This document shows positions 32,205 to 42,619 of a DNA stretch of 64,000 bases, piece by piece (position 1 is the stretch's first letter; every line of letters starts with the position of its first letter). The position numbers and the translations under genes were made by a program. The DNA is from Diplonema papillatum (lineage: Eukaryota > Euglenozoa > Diplonemea > Diplonemida > Diplonemidae): positions 1 through 64,000 of the forward strand of contig JAPJBO010000729.1 of NCBI GenBank assembly GCA_030068145.1, given 5' to 3'. The notes beneath the pieces were generated by a model. The model searched no databases, was not told the DNA's origin, and saw only the letters and a program-made list of their open reading frames with translations.

Positions 32205-32362
32205 GCTTTTACATACCGCGCGGGCACTGCTGCGGGCCGGCGCCGACCCCAACTGCAGCGCCGGAGGCGTCCACCCGCTGCTGGAGGCGGTGTCTAGACC
32301 TGGTTGTGTCACAAAGGCCAGGCTTCGGCGCTCAGTTCTTGAGCCCGCATTGCATGTCACCA
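32205..32362 (+). pseudogene. Dead copy of part of ankyrin exon 2
   Basis: ALLRAGADPNCSAGGVHPLL is encoded, as in the intact exon (39568-39630). It then jumps into a tail (AGGCTTCGGCGCTCAGTT) shared only with the other dead copy at 38868. The frame has no proper continuation. Confidence 0.85.
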
Positions 32363-33080
32363 GACAACCGCCAACTTAGAGCCAAATTGACGAAAATTGA
32401 AAGAAACACGGTTAACTGGAAACTCAAAATTCTAAATTACACAACAAAGCTAAAAATATTCATTCACTGTACAGAAAAAGAGTGCCAGACTGTGTGTTCC
32501 ACCAAGAGGTACCTTGAATAGAAGAGGCCTTTTGGAAATCTGGAAAAAAGCTGGATGTTTTCTTGGTCTGCATAGCAAACCTTTTTTGACGGTTTTCTGA
32601 TCGCGATGAGCTCCGATGAAGAGAAGGGGACCAAAGATTATGTGCGTGGTTCGTGGGTCTTTACCAGATGCGAAGCATCGGACATGGAAACCACAGGCTT
32701 TCATTGGGAAGGACGGGAATCGACCCACTGGTTGGTGACATTTCTTTGCTGGCCATGTAGCAGACATTTTTCGGCGAATTTGTGCTCGCGTGCAGCTCCG
32801 ATGAAGAGAACCGTGAAAAATAGACCCGGGGACCACAAATTACGCGCGTCTTCCAAGAAGAAGGGGTTCCCGCCCGCGGGTTCCGGGTTTGCGGTACTTT
32901 TTTCTATTTGTTTTTCGGGGAAATTGCAGGATCGGCACGCCGAATACAAGAGGTACCTTTTTTATTCGCCCCCCCCCCCCCCCCTACACGACGCACTTGT
33001 TAGCTGTTTTTTTTGGGACATAACTAGTTATATTTCTAACAAGTGATGTAACAAGTGGTCACTTGTTATATAACAAGTGG

Positions 33081-34537
33081 CACTTGTTATATAACAAGTG
33101 ATTGCTTGTTATATAGCAAGTGATCACTTGTTATATAACAAGTGATTGCTTGTTGTATAACAAGTGTTTGGTTGCAATCTCATAAGGAACCTGGGGTTTG
33201 TACCTACCTACGAGAGAAAGTCACGTGATCTGCAAGACACTAGGGTTTTGGCAAACACACGGTTGCTGCAAGCGCGCTTGGCATTTGGACACCCGAACCG
33301 CTCATTCGGGGTTCTTCTGTGGGTCGAAGTTTCTTGTCGTGTGAAAAATCACACTTTACAGGACCTTCTCCCACAAGAAACAGAAGAACCACATTATGAG
33401 CAAGCGCAGTGACAACTCGTCGAAGACCCCGGAGAAAAAGAGGAAGAAGTCGGGGGACGCCGGGCCGGACATCATCGAGGCCCAGACGGCCCAGGTGATC
33501 GTCGACTTCGTCGACGTTTACTGCGTGGCGAAAGACGACACCGAGGTCATGCACGTGGCCTTAAAAGCTGTGGTGCAGACCCTATTTGGCTTCGAGCTCG
33601 GCGGCCGCGATGGCAGGATCAGCAAGGCCATCGGTGCGAAGTTTCCTCGCATGCTTTATGCGAAGAATCAGGCGGAGGCAACCGACACGAAGCTTTACGC
33701 GCTGAGGATCCGCCTTAACACCGATATGGTTTTCCGCGGGGTTTACCTCCGCAAGAGCCCCACGCCTGCACAAAAGGCAGGTGAACCATACACTCGTCTG
33801 CGAGCTGCCGCCGTCAAAGATATTTGCCTTGACAACGTAGATGTGACGAGCATCTACAAAAGCAAACTCCAAGGGCAGGTTGTGGGCGCCGGTGCTGCTG
33901 TAGGAAAGCGCAACCCCAGATGGCCTTACATTACTGTCGTGGGCAAACAGCAGGGGACCGTCGGTTCGGAGTCGTTGACATATCACTGTATTGTGATAGA
34001 AAGTGGGTGTACGGTGATTCCGGAAGCTCACCCCCCGATCCTCACTGGAAACTGCCTCGCATTCACCCTGTATCGCGAACTACCATCGTCAGGAGGCGCC
34101 GCAGGCCTTTACAAGGGTAGCTACACTCTGCCTTCAGATGTACATGCGTCTTGCTGATCACGTGTTTTTCTCTCGTACATCGGTAAACCAGGCTACTTGT
34201 TATAGAACAAGTAAGACCCTTCAGCACTATGCGTGTTTTGGGGCTGCGTTTGGCATGGTGCTGCAAAGCAGTCTCTTACTTTTATGAGTTTATTTACACG
34301 ACACGGCTGCAATCTTTTAGGCGGACTTCAACAAACAAATGTAACATGTTTGTTTGCCAAAAGCCTTGTGTCTTGCAGATCACGTGATTTTCTGGACTGC
34401 TTCCCTCGTGGGTAGGTACAACCCCCGGTTCCTTATGAAATTGCAACCAAACACTTGTTATATAACAAGCAATCACTTGTTATATAACAAGCAATCACTT
34501 GTTATATAACAAGTGATCACTTGTTATATAACAAGTG
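33081..34537. mobile_element. Long-TIR element with ACTTGTTATATAACAAGT palindromes and one gene
   Basis: About 190 bp at each end (33081-33265 and 34351-34537) are inverted copies. Each has four copies of the palindrome ACTTGTTATATAACAAGT or variants, then TTTGGTTGCAAT, CATAAGGAACC, GGGTAGGTAC-like and TCACGTGATCTGCAAGACAC blocks. Between them lies a single gene (33396-34157). Further left, TA followed by CACGACGCACTTGTTAG (32987) resembles the CACG ends of the TA elements, but no equivalent is seen on the right, so exact boundaries are uncertain. It sits inside the predicted ankyrin intron in the same orientation as the host gene. Confidence 0.85.
33396..34157 (+). CDS. Unidentified 253-aa protein of the long-TIR element
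   Basis: Single exon, ATG preceded by AACCACATT, intact, GC-balanced codon use. The N-terminus is basic and looks like a nuclear localisation signal (TPEKKRKKS, aa 11-19). Residues about 30-115 (VDFVDVYCVAKDD, then LFGFELGGRDGRISKAIGA, then LYALRIRL) have the helix-helix-wing layout of winged-helix domains found at the C-terminus of D5/P4-type primase-helicases. That similarity is my impression and is weak. The C-terminal half is beta-rich looking, with GNCLAFTLY near the end. No DDE, HUH, tyrosine-recombinase or polymerase motif is visible. Being the only gene between long inverted repeats, it is a candidate replication or end-binding protein of the element. Confidence 0.75.
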   Translation: MSKRSDNSSKTPEKKRKKSGDAGPDIIEAQTAQVIVDFVDVYCVAKDDTEVMHVALKAVVQTLFGFELGGRDGRISKAIGAKFPRMLYAKNQAEATDTKLYALRIRLNTDMVFRGVYLRKSPTPAQKAGEPYTRLRAAAVKDICLDNVDVTSIYKSKLQGQVVGAGAAVGKRNPRWPYITVVGKQQGTVGSESLTYHCIVIESGCTVIPEAHPPILTGNCLAFTLYRELPSSGGAAGLYKGSYTLPSDVHASC

Positions 34538-34579
34538 GCACCAAGATGTCCGAAATTAACCGATTTCTAAAACCTTTAC

Positions 34580-35345
34580 AAAACGAGTCTCAAATCTGGA
34601 TGAAAAATAGTGTAGAGAAATTTTTGGAGCATTCCGGGGCACAAATGACCACATCCTGAGTCATTCCTGTCACAGTCTGACCCTGCTGCCGTCGTTTGTG
34701 GCTGCTTTTTGGTGTTTGGATGCCCCTAGACCATACCCGGATCAGCCCGGGCCATACAAGGATCAGCCCGGATCAGCCCGGATCAACCTGCATCACCCCA
34801 GACCAACCCGGACTGGGCCCGGTTCAAGGTCAAATGCTGGCGAAACCACCACAGGGAGCACTCCACAACGCCCAAATTTTGAAATTTATACGAAAAAAGC
34901 CACAAGGAAATCATCATGAAAGCTGCGGCAACCGGGCGAAGCGGTTCTTGGAGAAGATTGAGAACAGAGCCAAGTCTAGAATTGCTACAAGCGGGTCCCA
35001 AATCTGGTGGAAAAACAAACCAGAGAAAACATTTTGAGCATCCCTGGGCACAAAAAACTGCATCTTGAGTCATTCCAGGCATAGTCTGACCCTGCTACCG
35101 TCTTTTGAGGCTGCTTCCTGGTGTAGATGACCCTGGACCAAACCCGGATCAGCCCGGACCAACCCGGATCACCCCAGACCAACCCGGATCACCCCAGACC
35201 AACCCGGACTGGGCCCGGTTCAAGGTCAAATGCTGGCGAAACCCCCAGGGGGCACACCACAACGCCCAAATTTCCGAATTTATACTCGAAAAAAGCTACA
35301 GAAAAACATAATGGAAGCTGCGACAACTGAGGCGAAGCGGTTCTT
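34580..35345 (+). repeat. 411-bp tandem repeat, about 1.9 copies
   Basis: The unit runs from CAAATCTGG through CAGTCTGACCCTGCT (34674 and 35085), a run of GGATCAGCCC and GGACCAACCC submotifs, GGGCCCGGTTCAAGGTCAAA and GGCGAAGCGGTTCTTG. The second copy runs into the minisatellite region. Confidence 0.85.
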
Positions 35346-35489
35346 GCAGAAGATAAAAGAAGTCATCGGGTGTGGCACGTGACCGCGGAAGCAGAAGGTG
35401 CGCCGGGAACCGAGGCAACAAGGTCCCCCGCGTGTAGGAATCCGCCAACTGTCCGTCGGACGGCACCCGCGGGCTCTGGGCAAGGGAGA

Positions 35490-38025
35490 TTCTGGGCCAG
35501 GAATGGTGGATTCTGGACCAGGGAGGGTGAATCCTGGATCAGGGAGGGTGAATTCTGGACCAGGGAGGGTGAATTCTGGACCAGGGAGGGTGGATTCTGG
35601 ACCAGGGAGGGTGGATTCTGGACCACAGAGGTGGATTCTGGACCAGGGAGGGTGCATTCTGGACCAGGGAGGGTGGATTCTGGACCAGGGAGGGTGGATT
35701 CTGGACCAGGGAGGGTGGATTCTGGACCACAGAGGTGGATTCTGGACCAGGGAGGGTGGATTCTGGACCAGGGAGGGTGGATTCTGGACCAGGGAGGGTG
35801 AATTCTGGACCAGGGAGGGTGGATTCTGGACCAGGGAGGGTGGATTCTGGACCACAGAGGTGGATTCTGGACCAGGGAGGGTGGATTCTGGACCAGGGAG
35901 GGTGAATTCTGGACCAGGGAGGGTGGATTCTGGACCAGGGAGGGTGAATTCTGGACCAGGGAGGGTGGATTCTGGACCAGGGAGGGTGAATTCTGGACCA
36001 GGGAGGGTGGATTCTGGACCACAGAGGTGGATTCTGGACCAGGGAGGGTGGATTCTGGACCACAGAGGTGGATTCTGGACCAGGGAGGGTGAATTCTGGA
36101 CCAGGGAGGGTGGATTCTGGACCAGGGAGGGTGGATTCTGGACCAGGGAGGGTGGATTCTGGACCAGGGAGGGTGGATTCTGGACCAGGGAGGGTGGATT
36201 CTGGACCAGGGAGGGTGGATTCTGGACCAGGGAGGGTGGATTCTGGACCACAGAGGTGGATTCTGGACCAGGGAGGGTGGATTCTGGACCAGGGAGGGTG
36301 AATTCTGGACCAGGGAGGGTGGATTCTGGACCACAGAGGTGGATTCTGGACCAGGGAGGGTGGATTCTGGACCAGGGAGGTGGATTCTGGACCAGGGAGG
36401 GTGAATTCTGGACCAGGGAGGGTGGATTCTGGACCAGGGAGGGTGGATTCTGGACCACAGAGGTGGATTCTGGACCAGGGAGGGTGAATTCTGGACCACA
36501 GAGGTGGATTCTGGACCAGGGAGGGTGGATTCTGGACCACAGAGGTGGATTCTGGACCAGGGAGGGTGGATTCTGGACCACAGAGGTGGATTCTGGACCA
36601 GGGAGGGTGGATTCTGGACCAGGGAGGGTGAATTCTGGACCAGGGAGGGTGGATTCTGGACCAGGGAGGGTGAATTCTGGACCAGGGAGGGTGGATTCTG
36701 GACCACAGAGGTGGATTCTGGACCAGGGAGGGTGGATTCTGGACCACAGAGGTGGATTCTGGACCAGGGAGGGTGGATTCTGGACCAGGGAGGGTGGATT
36801 CTGGACCAGGGAGGGTGGATTCTGGACCAGGGAGGGTGAATTCTGGACCAGGGAGGGTGGATTCTGGACCAGGGAGGGTGGATTCTGGACCAGGGAGGGT
36901 GGATTCTGGACCACAGAGGTGGATTCTGGACCAGGGAGGGTGGATTCTGGACCACAGAGGTGGATTCTGGACCAGGGAGGGTGGATTCTGGACCAGGGAG
37001 GGTGGATTCTGGACCACAGAGGTGGATTCTGGACCAGGGAGGGTGAATTCTGGACCAGGGAGGGTGAATTCTGGACCAGGGAGGGTGGATTCTGGACCAC
37101 AGAGGTGGATTCTGGACCAGGGAGGGTGGATTCTGGACCAGGGAGGGTGGATTCTGGACCAGGGAGGGTGGATTCTGGACCAGGGAGGGTGGATTCTGGA
37201 CCAGGGAGGGTGGATTCTGGACCACAGAGGTGGATTCTGGACCAGGGAGGGTGGATTCTGGACCAGGGAGGGTGGATTCTGGACCAGGGAGGGGATTCTG
37301 GACCAGGGAGGGTGGATTCTGGACCAGGGAGGGTGGATTCTGGACCACAGAGGTGGATTCTGGACCAGGGAGGGTGGATTCTGGACCACAGAGGTGGATT
37401 CTGGACCAGGGAGGGTGGATTCTGGACCACAGAGGTGGATTCTGGACCAGGGAGGGTGGATTCTGGACCACAGAGGTGGATTCTGGACCAGGGAGGTGGA
37501 TTCTGGACCAGGGAGGGTGATTTCTGGACCAGGGAGGGTGGATTCTGGACCAGGGAGGGTGAATTCTGGACCAGGGAGGGTGGATTCTGGACCACAGAGG
37601 TGGATTCTGGACCAGGGAGGGTGGATTCTGGACCACAGAGGTGGATTCTGGACCAGGGAGGGTGAATTCTGGACCAGGGAGGGTGAATTCTGGACCAGGG
37701 AGGGTGGATTCTGGACCACAGAGGTGGATTCTGGACCAGGGAGGGTGGATTCTGGACCACAGAGGTGGATTCTGGACCAGGGAGGGTGGATTCTGGACCA
37801 GGGAGGGTGAATTCTGGACCAGGGAGGGTGAATTCTGGACCAGGGAGGGTGGATTCTGGACCAGGGAGGGTGGATTCTGGACCACAGAGGTGGATTCTGG
37901 ACCAGGGAGGGTGGATTCTGGACCACAGAGGTGGATTCTGGACCAGGGAGGGTGAATTCTGGACCAGGGAGGGTGAATTCTGGACCAGGGAGGGTGGATT
38001 CTGGACCACAGAGGTGGATTCTGGA
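35490..38025. repeat. 21-bp minisatellite of about 120 copies
   Basis: The main unit is GGATTCTGGACCAGGGAGGGT (21 bp, sometimes GAATTC in place of GGATTC), mixed with a 20-bp variant ending CACAGAGGT. No unit contains a stop codon in most frames, so very long open frames cover it on both strands (for example minus 35280-38264). The 20-bp units constantly change frame, which argues against any protein. The unit carries GGGAGGG, so adjacent units supply four G-runs and might form quadruplexes. It lies inside the predicted ankyrin intron. Confidence 0.95.
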
Positions 38026-38866
38026 CCCGGGTGACAGGGATCTGAGCCGCAGAGGTTGAAATAAGGCCAGAGGGGGTGAATTCTGGACCAAAAAGGCGAA
38101 TTCCGGGCCATGCATGGCAGTTTCTGGTCGATGAAGGGAAGATTATCTCTTTGCCAACACGGACAGGTCCCTCTATTTTTCACAATATTTTCATCATTTC
38201 TGCCTTTTTGGGCGAGATTCTGATCGATTCCTGGGTTGAGGACCCTCAAAAGCCTCGTGAACACATCCTTTCAGGGCTCGAAGTACCCGGAGGTGCCTCC
38301 GAAGCATGCAAAAATGGCAAAAATAATAAAACGGACAAATTTACAATGGGAGTCGCACCCCCTACCCCCCCCCCCCCCGGCGGTTGGTTACGAGCCACAA
38401 CAAAACCCAACCCCCTTTTTTTTACTTACGAAGGAAGGATGCGACGAACAATGAAACCAGAAAGTTGTGATACCACCGGAACTGGACCGACAGTCCCCAT
38501 CCAAAGGACCCACTGATGAGCTCTAACTCTGGATTGGTCTGCGTTCAAGAGCCAAACACGAGACGAAGAACGAGGTGCACCCAACACCGCGGTGAAAAAA
38601 GAATAAAGAGGACTAGTCCCTCAAGGTTTCATACCCTACCTGCGAAGTCTTACACTCCCCGTGACCCCTTTACCCTTTTCCTTTTCCCTTTTCTACTTTA
38701 CACTCTCTTCGAAGAAGACTTGATGCTAGCATCAAACATGCATGAGAGGCAGTGTCCTGCCTAAACATTAAACTAAGTCCCCCCCCCCCCCCCCAGTAGC
38801 TCCTGGAATGTCAAGCGAAAGTGTAACTGTGCAGAAGGAGTCCGGTCATGTCATTTTCCACAAACA
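38026..38866. other. Intronic sequence, no gene recognised
   Basis: Starts with diverged minisatellite-like sequence (to about 38110), then unique sequence, C runs near 38372 and 38783, and the start of the dead exon copy region. Confidence 0.5.
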
Positions 38867-38867
38867 G

Positions 38868-39190
38868 GCTTCTGGTGAAGGCGGGAGCGAACCTGGATGC
38901 GCACGAGATGATGTGGCACCAGACGCTGGTGCTCGCCGCAGTCGCCTCCGGGCGCATGGAGTGCGTGCGGGAGCACCTGGCCCACGGCGCGTCGCCGGAC
39001 AAAAAGGACAAAAACAACAGGACCGCCCTGCCGCGGTGCAGGGCGGCGACACAGCCGCCGCGCGGGCCCTGCAACTGCAGCGCCGAAGGCGTCCACCCGC
39101 TGCTGGAGGCGGTTTCCAGCGGCGACTACGACCTGGTCGTGTCACTAAGACCAGGCTTCGGCGCTCAGTTTTTGAGCCCGCATTGCACGT
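38868..39190 (+). pseudogene. Dead copy of ankyrin exon 2
   Basis: Matches 39364-39665 with its own acceptor-like ACAAACAG. Deletions near 39030 and 39068 remove parts of repeats 4 and 5 and shift the frame. After GTCGTGTCACTAAG it enters the same tail as the copy at 32205-32362. It lies about 500 bp upstream of the intact exon. Confidence 0.9.
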
Positions 39191-39363
39191 CGCCCAGAAT
39201 CCACGGCCAGCCCGAGACTCCAAAATACCGACCTTCTAACCCACAAAACGAACCCAAAAAAATTCCCATTTGACAAAGGTCACACGGAGACTTTAATCCT
39301 GAAATCTCAGGCGAAAGTGTAACTGTGCACAAGGAGTCCAGTCATGTCATTTTCCACAAACAG

Positions 39364-39958
39364 GCTTCTGGCGAAGGCGGGAGCGAACCTGGATGCACAC
39401 GAGATGGTGTGGCACCAGACGCCGGTGCTCGCGGCTGTCGCCTCCGGGCACACGGAGTGCGTGCGGGAGCTCCTGGCCCACGGCGCGTCGCCGGACAAAA
39501 AGGACGAAAACAACAGGGCCGCCCTGCTGGCTGCGGTGCAGGGCGGTCACACAGCCGCCGCGCGGGCCCTGCTGCGGGCCGGCGCCGACCCCAACTGCAG
39601 CGCCGAGGGCGTCCACCCGCTGCTGGAGGCGGTTTCCAGCGGCGACTACGACCTGGTCGTGTCACTCATTTCCGCCGGAGCCGCGGTGGACGTGCAAGAC
39701 GCCAGCCGGGCGACAGCCATCATCAGGTGCGCGGCCGACGGGCAGGCGGGCTGCGTCCAAGCGTTGATCGATGCTGGGTGTTTGGTCGAGCACAGAGACG
39801 CTGGCAACCGCACCGCCCTGTCTGCTGCCGCCCGTCACGGGCACCCGGCTTGCGTTGACATCCTCCTGCGCGCCGGGGCCTCGGCTTCCGCGGACCCCCA
39901 GGCCTTCGCGTGCGCGGCCATGTACGGACACACCGCATGCCTCGCCTTGCTGCTGCAG
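39364..39958 (+). CDS. Ankyrin-repeat gene, exon 2
   Basis: Encodes the end of repeat 2 to most of repeat 8. Typical cores seen are GHTECVRELLAHGASPD, GHTAAARALLRAGADPN, GQAGCVQALIDAG and GHPACVDILLRAGAS. The exon begins after AG at 39362-39363 and ends in LALLLQ at 39958, where a phase-0 GT donor follows. If the exon were unspliced, translation could begin at the ATG at 39344 and read on to a stop at 40009, giving a 221-aa truncated form. Confidence 0.85.
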
Positions 39959-40002
39959 GTTTGCGTCTTACCTATTCACCGTATCGGGTTCACAGTTTTG
40001 GA

Positions 40003-40130
40003 ACGGTAAATTTCCCTTATATCCCACTCAAAACAAATTTTGTGCCCTTATATCTCAGTTTGGGGAAAGAAGGGCACATAGTTTGTTCGAAGTGGGATAT
40101 AAGGGCATTACACCGTTTTGGAACCGTAAT
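40003..40130. repeat. Imperfect palindrome inside the intron
   Basis: GTTTTGGAACGG, then CCCTTATATCCCACT, pairs with AGTGGGATATAAGGG, then CCGTTTTGGAAC-type arms. Part of a duplicated unit: TGGGTTTGCAGGCTAGGC and the TTGACACCAAGATGGAAATAT block recur at 40340-40440. Confidence 0.75.
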
Positions 40131-40606
40131 GGGTTTGCAGGCTAGGCTAGATCTAAGTTGCGGGCTGGCGTACATATGCCACCGTTTACTCCGTTTGGGG
40201 ATGTTTGTGATGGTACATGGTAGCAAGAATATTGACACCAAGATGGAAATATAATAGGGCTCCTGTAGGACTTGGGCGTGGCCTGTTGGACATCACCTAT
40301 TGTAGTTGCATGTATCGGGTTCGAAGTTTGGGAACCGTAATGGGTTTGCAGGCTAGGCGGTCGAAGTTGCCACTGTTTACGTGCTACACGGTAGCAAGAA
40401 TGATGACACCAAAATGGAAATATATTAGGGCTTCTGTAGGACTTGGGCGCGGGCCTATTGGACACCATGGGGTAGCAACTATGTTATGGTGTCCAACACA
40501 CCACGCAAGGTTTGTTACCTTGCGTCACCCACGCCCCAGCATCGTAGATCTGGGTTTGGGGCCGGGCATAAGCCACCAAGTGTAGATGTACTGGGTTCTC
40601 CCCCCT

Positions 40607-40690
40607 CGATGCCGAGTGCTTGGTCGAGCACGGAGGCGCCGGCAACTGCACCGCCTTCTCCGCTGCCGCCCGTCACGGGCACCTCCTGGG
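40607..40690 (+). pseudogene. Fragment of ankyrin exon 2 inside the intron
   Basis: About 80 bp (GATGCCGAGTGCTTGGTCGA onward) match 39768-39850 of the intact exon, then the match ends. Confidence 0.85.
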
Positions 40691-41236
40691 GCCTCCCAGT
40701 CGCGGTAGAGGTCGGCTCTGCCGTTCACATCGCCGTCGTCCCATACCAGTCCCCCGCTCTTTCCGTTGCCCTTGTTCGTCTTGCCTCCTTTTTCTCCCTT
40801 GTGGCCCTTCGTGTCCCGTTTTCCGTTGCTGCGGCCCTTTGTGTCCAACGCACCACGCACAGCTTGTTGCGCAGGGTTTGTGTTTCCTTACGTAACCCAC
40901 ACCCCAACATCTGAGGATACCATGCTCTGTACATAGATCTGGGTTTGGGGCCAAAAGCGCACGGGGTGGAGCCCTCGACATGTTTTGGCGTCGTTGTGCC
41001 CTTCTTTAGTTCAACGTGACGGTTAGTGAAGCCGGCTGTATGCGCGGGCACTAGACGTGCGGTGGGAAAAAGCGGAAAAGCTTCCGAGGGTTTGCGGTTG
41101 AAAACGAACTTGGCTAGCTGTAGCTAAAGTGTGCAGATATGTGCACCTCCCTTTCACTACCCGACTCCCAGCCTCAATGGTCAACCGGTGACCCTGAAAC
41201 GCCGAACCGTTACACCACAATAAACACTAAACACAG

Positions 41237-41542
41237 GGCGGCGCGCCGGTGGACAAGCACGACAGCGACGGAGATACCGCGCTGACGCTGGCAGCCTGCT
41301 ACGGGCACTTTGACTGCGTCCAGCTGCTGATCGACTACGGGGCCAGTCCGGACCTGGTGGACAAGCACGGCGATAGCGCCGTGCTGCTGGCGAGCTGCCA
41401 CGGCCACGCCCGCTGTGTCGCGTCCCTTCTGCGCGCGGGCGCCGACGCCTCCCTCCGCAACGACGGCAGCCAGACCGCGTTGCAGTTGGCTCTCTGCAAC
41501 CGGCACACGGATTGCGTCGACCTGCTGTCCCAACGGCGTTGA
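41237..41542 (+). CDS. Ankyrin-repeat gene, exon 3
   Basis: Begins GGAPVDKHDSDGDTALTLAA and encodes the end of repeat 8 to repeat 11, ending DLLSQRR and TGA at 41540-41542. The acceptor (TAAACACTAAACACAG) lies at the end of a family D repeat (about 41110-41235), so this splice site seems to be provided by a dispersed repeat. Confidence 0.85.
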   Translation, partial: GGAPVDKHDSDGDTALTLAACYGHFDCVQLLIDYGASPDLVDKHGDSAVLLASCHGHARCVASLLRAGADASLRNDGSQTALQLALCNRHTDCVDLLSQRR

Positions 41543-41544
41543 TC

Positions 41545-42300
41545 GCAACAGCAGCTAAATGCCAACATGCTGCCGACACTCTTCAGGCCACGTGCGGTCT
41601 ATGTTGCTCGCGCGGACATCAATCAACACATTTCGAGTCAGTGCGCTTTAGGATACGTGATCCGTTCCGATGAGCGTGTGAGCGATCAACTCCGTTTGGG
41701 CACAAGCAGCTGGCACGTCACACCCGGCACACGGAGTGCGTCTACCTGCCGTCCACTGGCAAAAGTGGCTGCATCGGCTGCTCTGTCCCAACATACCAAC
41801 ATACCCGCCAGCACTCTTCAGGCCACGTGGGGTCAGCACCGTTTGGGCAGCCTGCCGCAGCCTGCTGGCAGCCGGCTGCCGCACTTTGACTGCGTCCAGC
41901 TGCTGATCGACCACAGGGCCTAGTGAACAAGGACCGCGACAGTGTCGTGCTCGCGAGGATGCGTTGCAGCTGGCTCATCCTTTCACCGGAATATTACTAG
42001 TCGTAGAAGCCAGCTCCGCCCCGAGTTCCCCGAGTTCTCCCGATGTCGATTCGGGGAGGGGGGTGGTCGTGCGTATCTAGCCTTGCGCCTTGCTCCTATT
42101 CCCTCAGTAAACTGTAACAAGTCCGCGCTGCAGCTGGTACCTGCTCTCCAACGGCGTTGTCAGCCATGCGTGGTCAGCACCATTAGCGCCCTGCCGGCAC
42201 TTTGACTGCGTCTATCTGCTGATCGACTCCAGATCTGCAAGGACGGCGTCAGTACATGGTCAGCTGCAACGGGCCGCCCGGTGTGTCGCGTCCATGGGAA
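41545..42300 (+). pseudogene. Decayed duplicates of ankyrin exon 3
   Basis: HFDCVQLLID is encoded again at 41882-41911, and HFDCVYLLID at 42197-42226. ACTCTTCAGGCCACGTG recurs at 41578 and 41814, and CGGGCCGCCCGGTGTGTCGC near 42273 echoes exon 3. No intact frame remains. Confidence 0.8.
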
Positions 42301-42489
42301 TTCTACTCAGTTCCCCCCCCCGAGATGAGAATCGAAAGTTCTAGAAGAAAAAGCGTGAAAACACAGCTATGCTGCCCCGCGGGGGTTTTCCTTTTTCCCC
42401 CGGCTCTTTTCCATTCTTGCATATCAGGCCTGTATGCCCCATCAAAAGCATTCGAAAAGAAAACAAACGAGCGTTTTGCCACCTTGCGC

Positions 42490-42617
42490 GGTGTCACGGG
42501 ATGTTTGGCAGCCGCACAGTGCATGCTAATCCATGTGGTTCATGTACTTAAAAGAACTCAATGCTAAACAAACGTAGCGTGGGCGGCGCCGAAGCTTTAC
42601 CAGCTTCGGCTGACACC
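42490..42617. mobile_element. Short MITE with GGTGTCA ends, copy 3
   Basis: GGTGTCACGGG to CGGCTGACACC with GTACTTAAAAG in the centre. TTGCGC on the left and TTTGCGC a few bases past the right end may be target remnants. Confidence 0.6.
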
Positions 42618-42619
42618 AT

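Larger units (their letters stand above)
31758..39363 (+). other. Predicted 7.6-kb intron of the ankyrin gene
   Basis: GT at 31758-31759, AG at 39362-39363 (CACAAACAG). It holds a family C copy, two dead exon copies, the long-TIR element with its own gene, a 411-bp repeat and the 21-bp minisatellite. An alternative acceptor with the same sequence at 38866-38867 leads into the dead copy. Confidence 0.65.
39959..41236 (+). other. Predicted 1.28-kb intron of the ankyrin gene
   Basis: GT at 39959-39960, AG at 41235-41236. Removing it joins LLLQ to GGAPVDKHD in frame and restores a canonical repeat. It contains a palindrome, a duplicated block and a dead exon fragment. Confidence 0.8.

Noticed and set aside
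35280-38264. Minus-strand ORF of 994 codons and other 350-860-codon frames over the minisatellite
   Set aside because: They are translations of the 21/20-bp repeat in all phases; unit length changes shift frame freely, and no unique domain is present.
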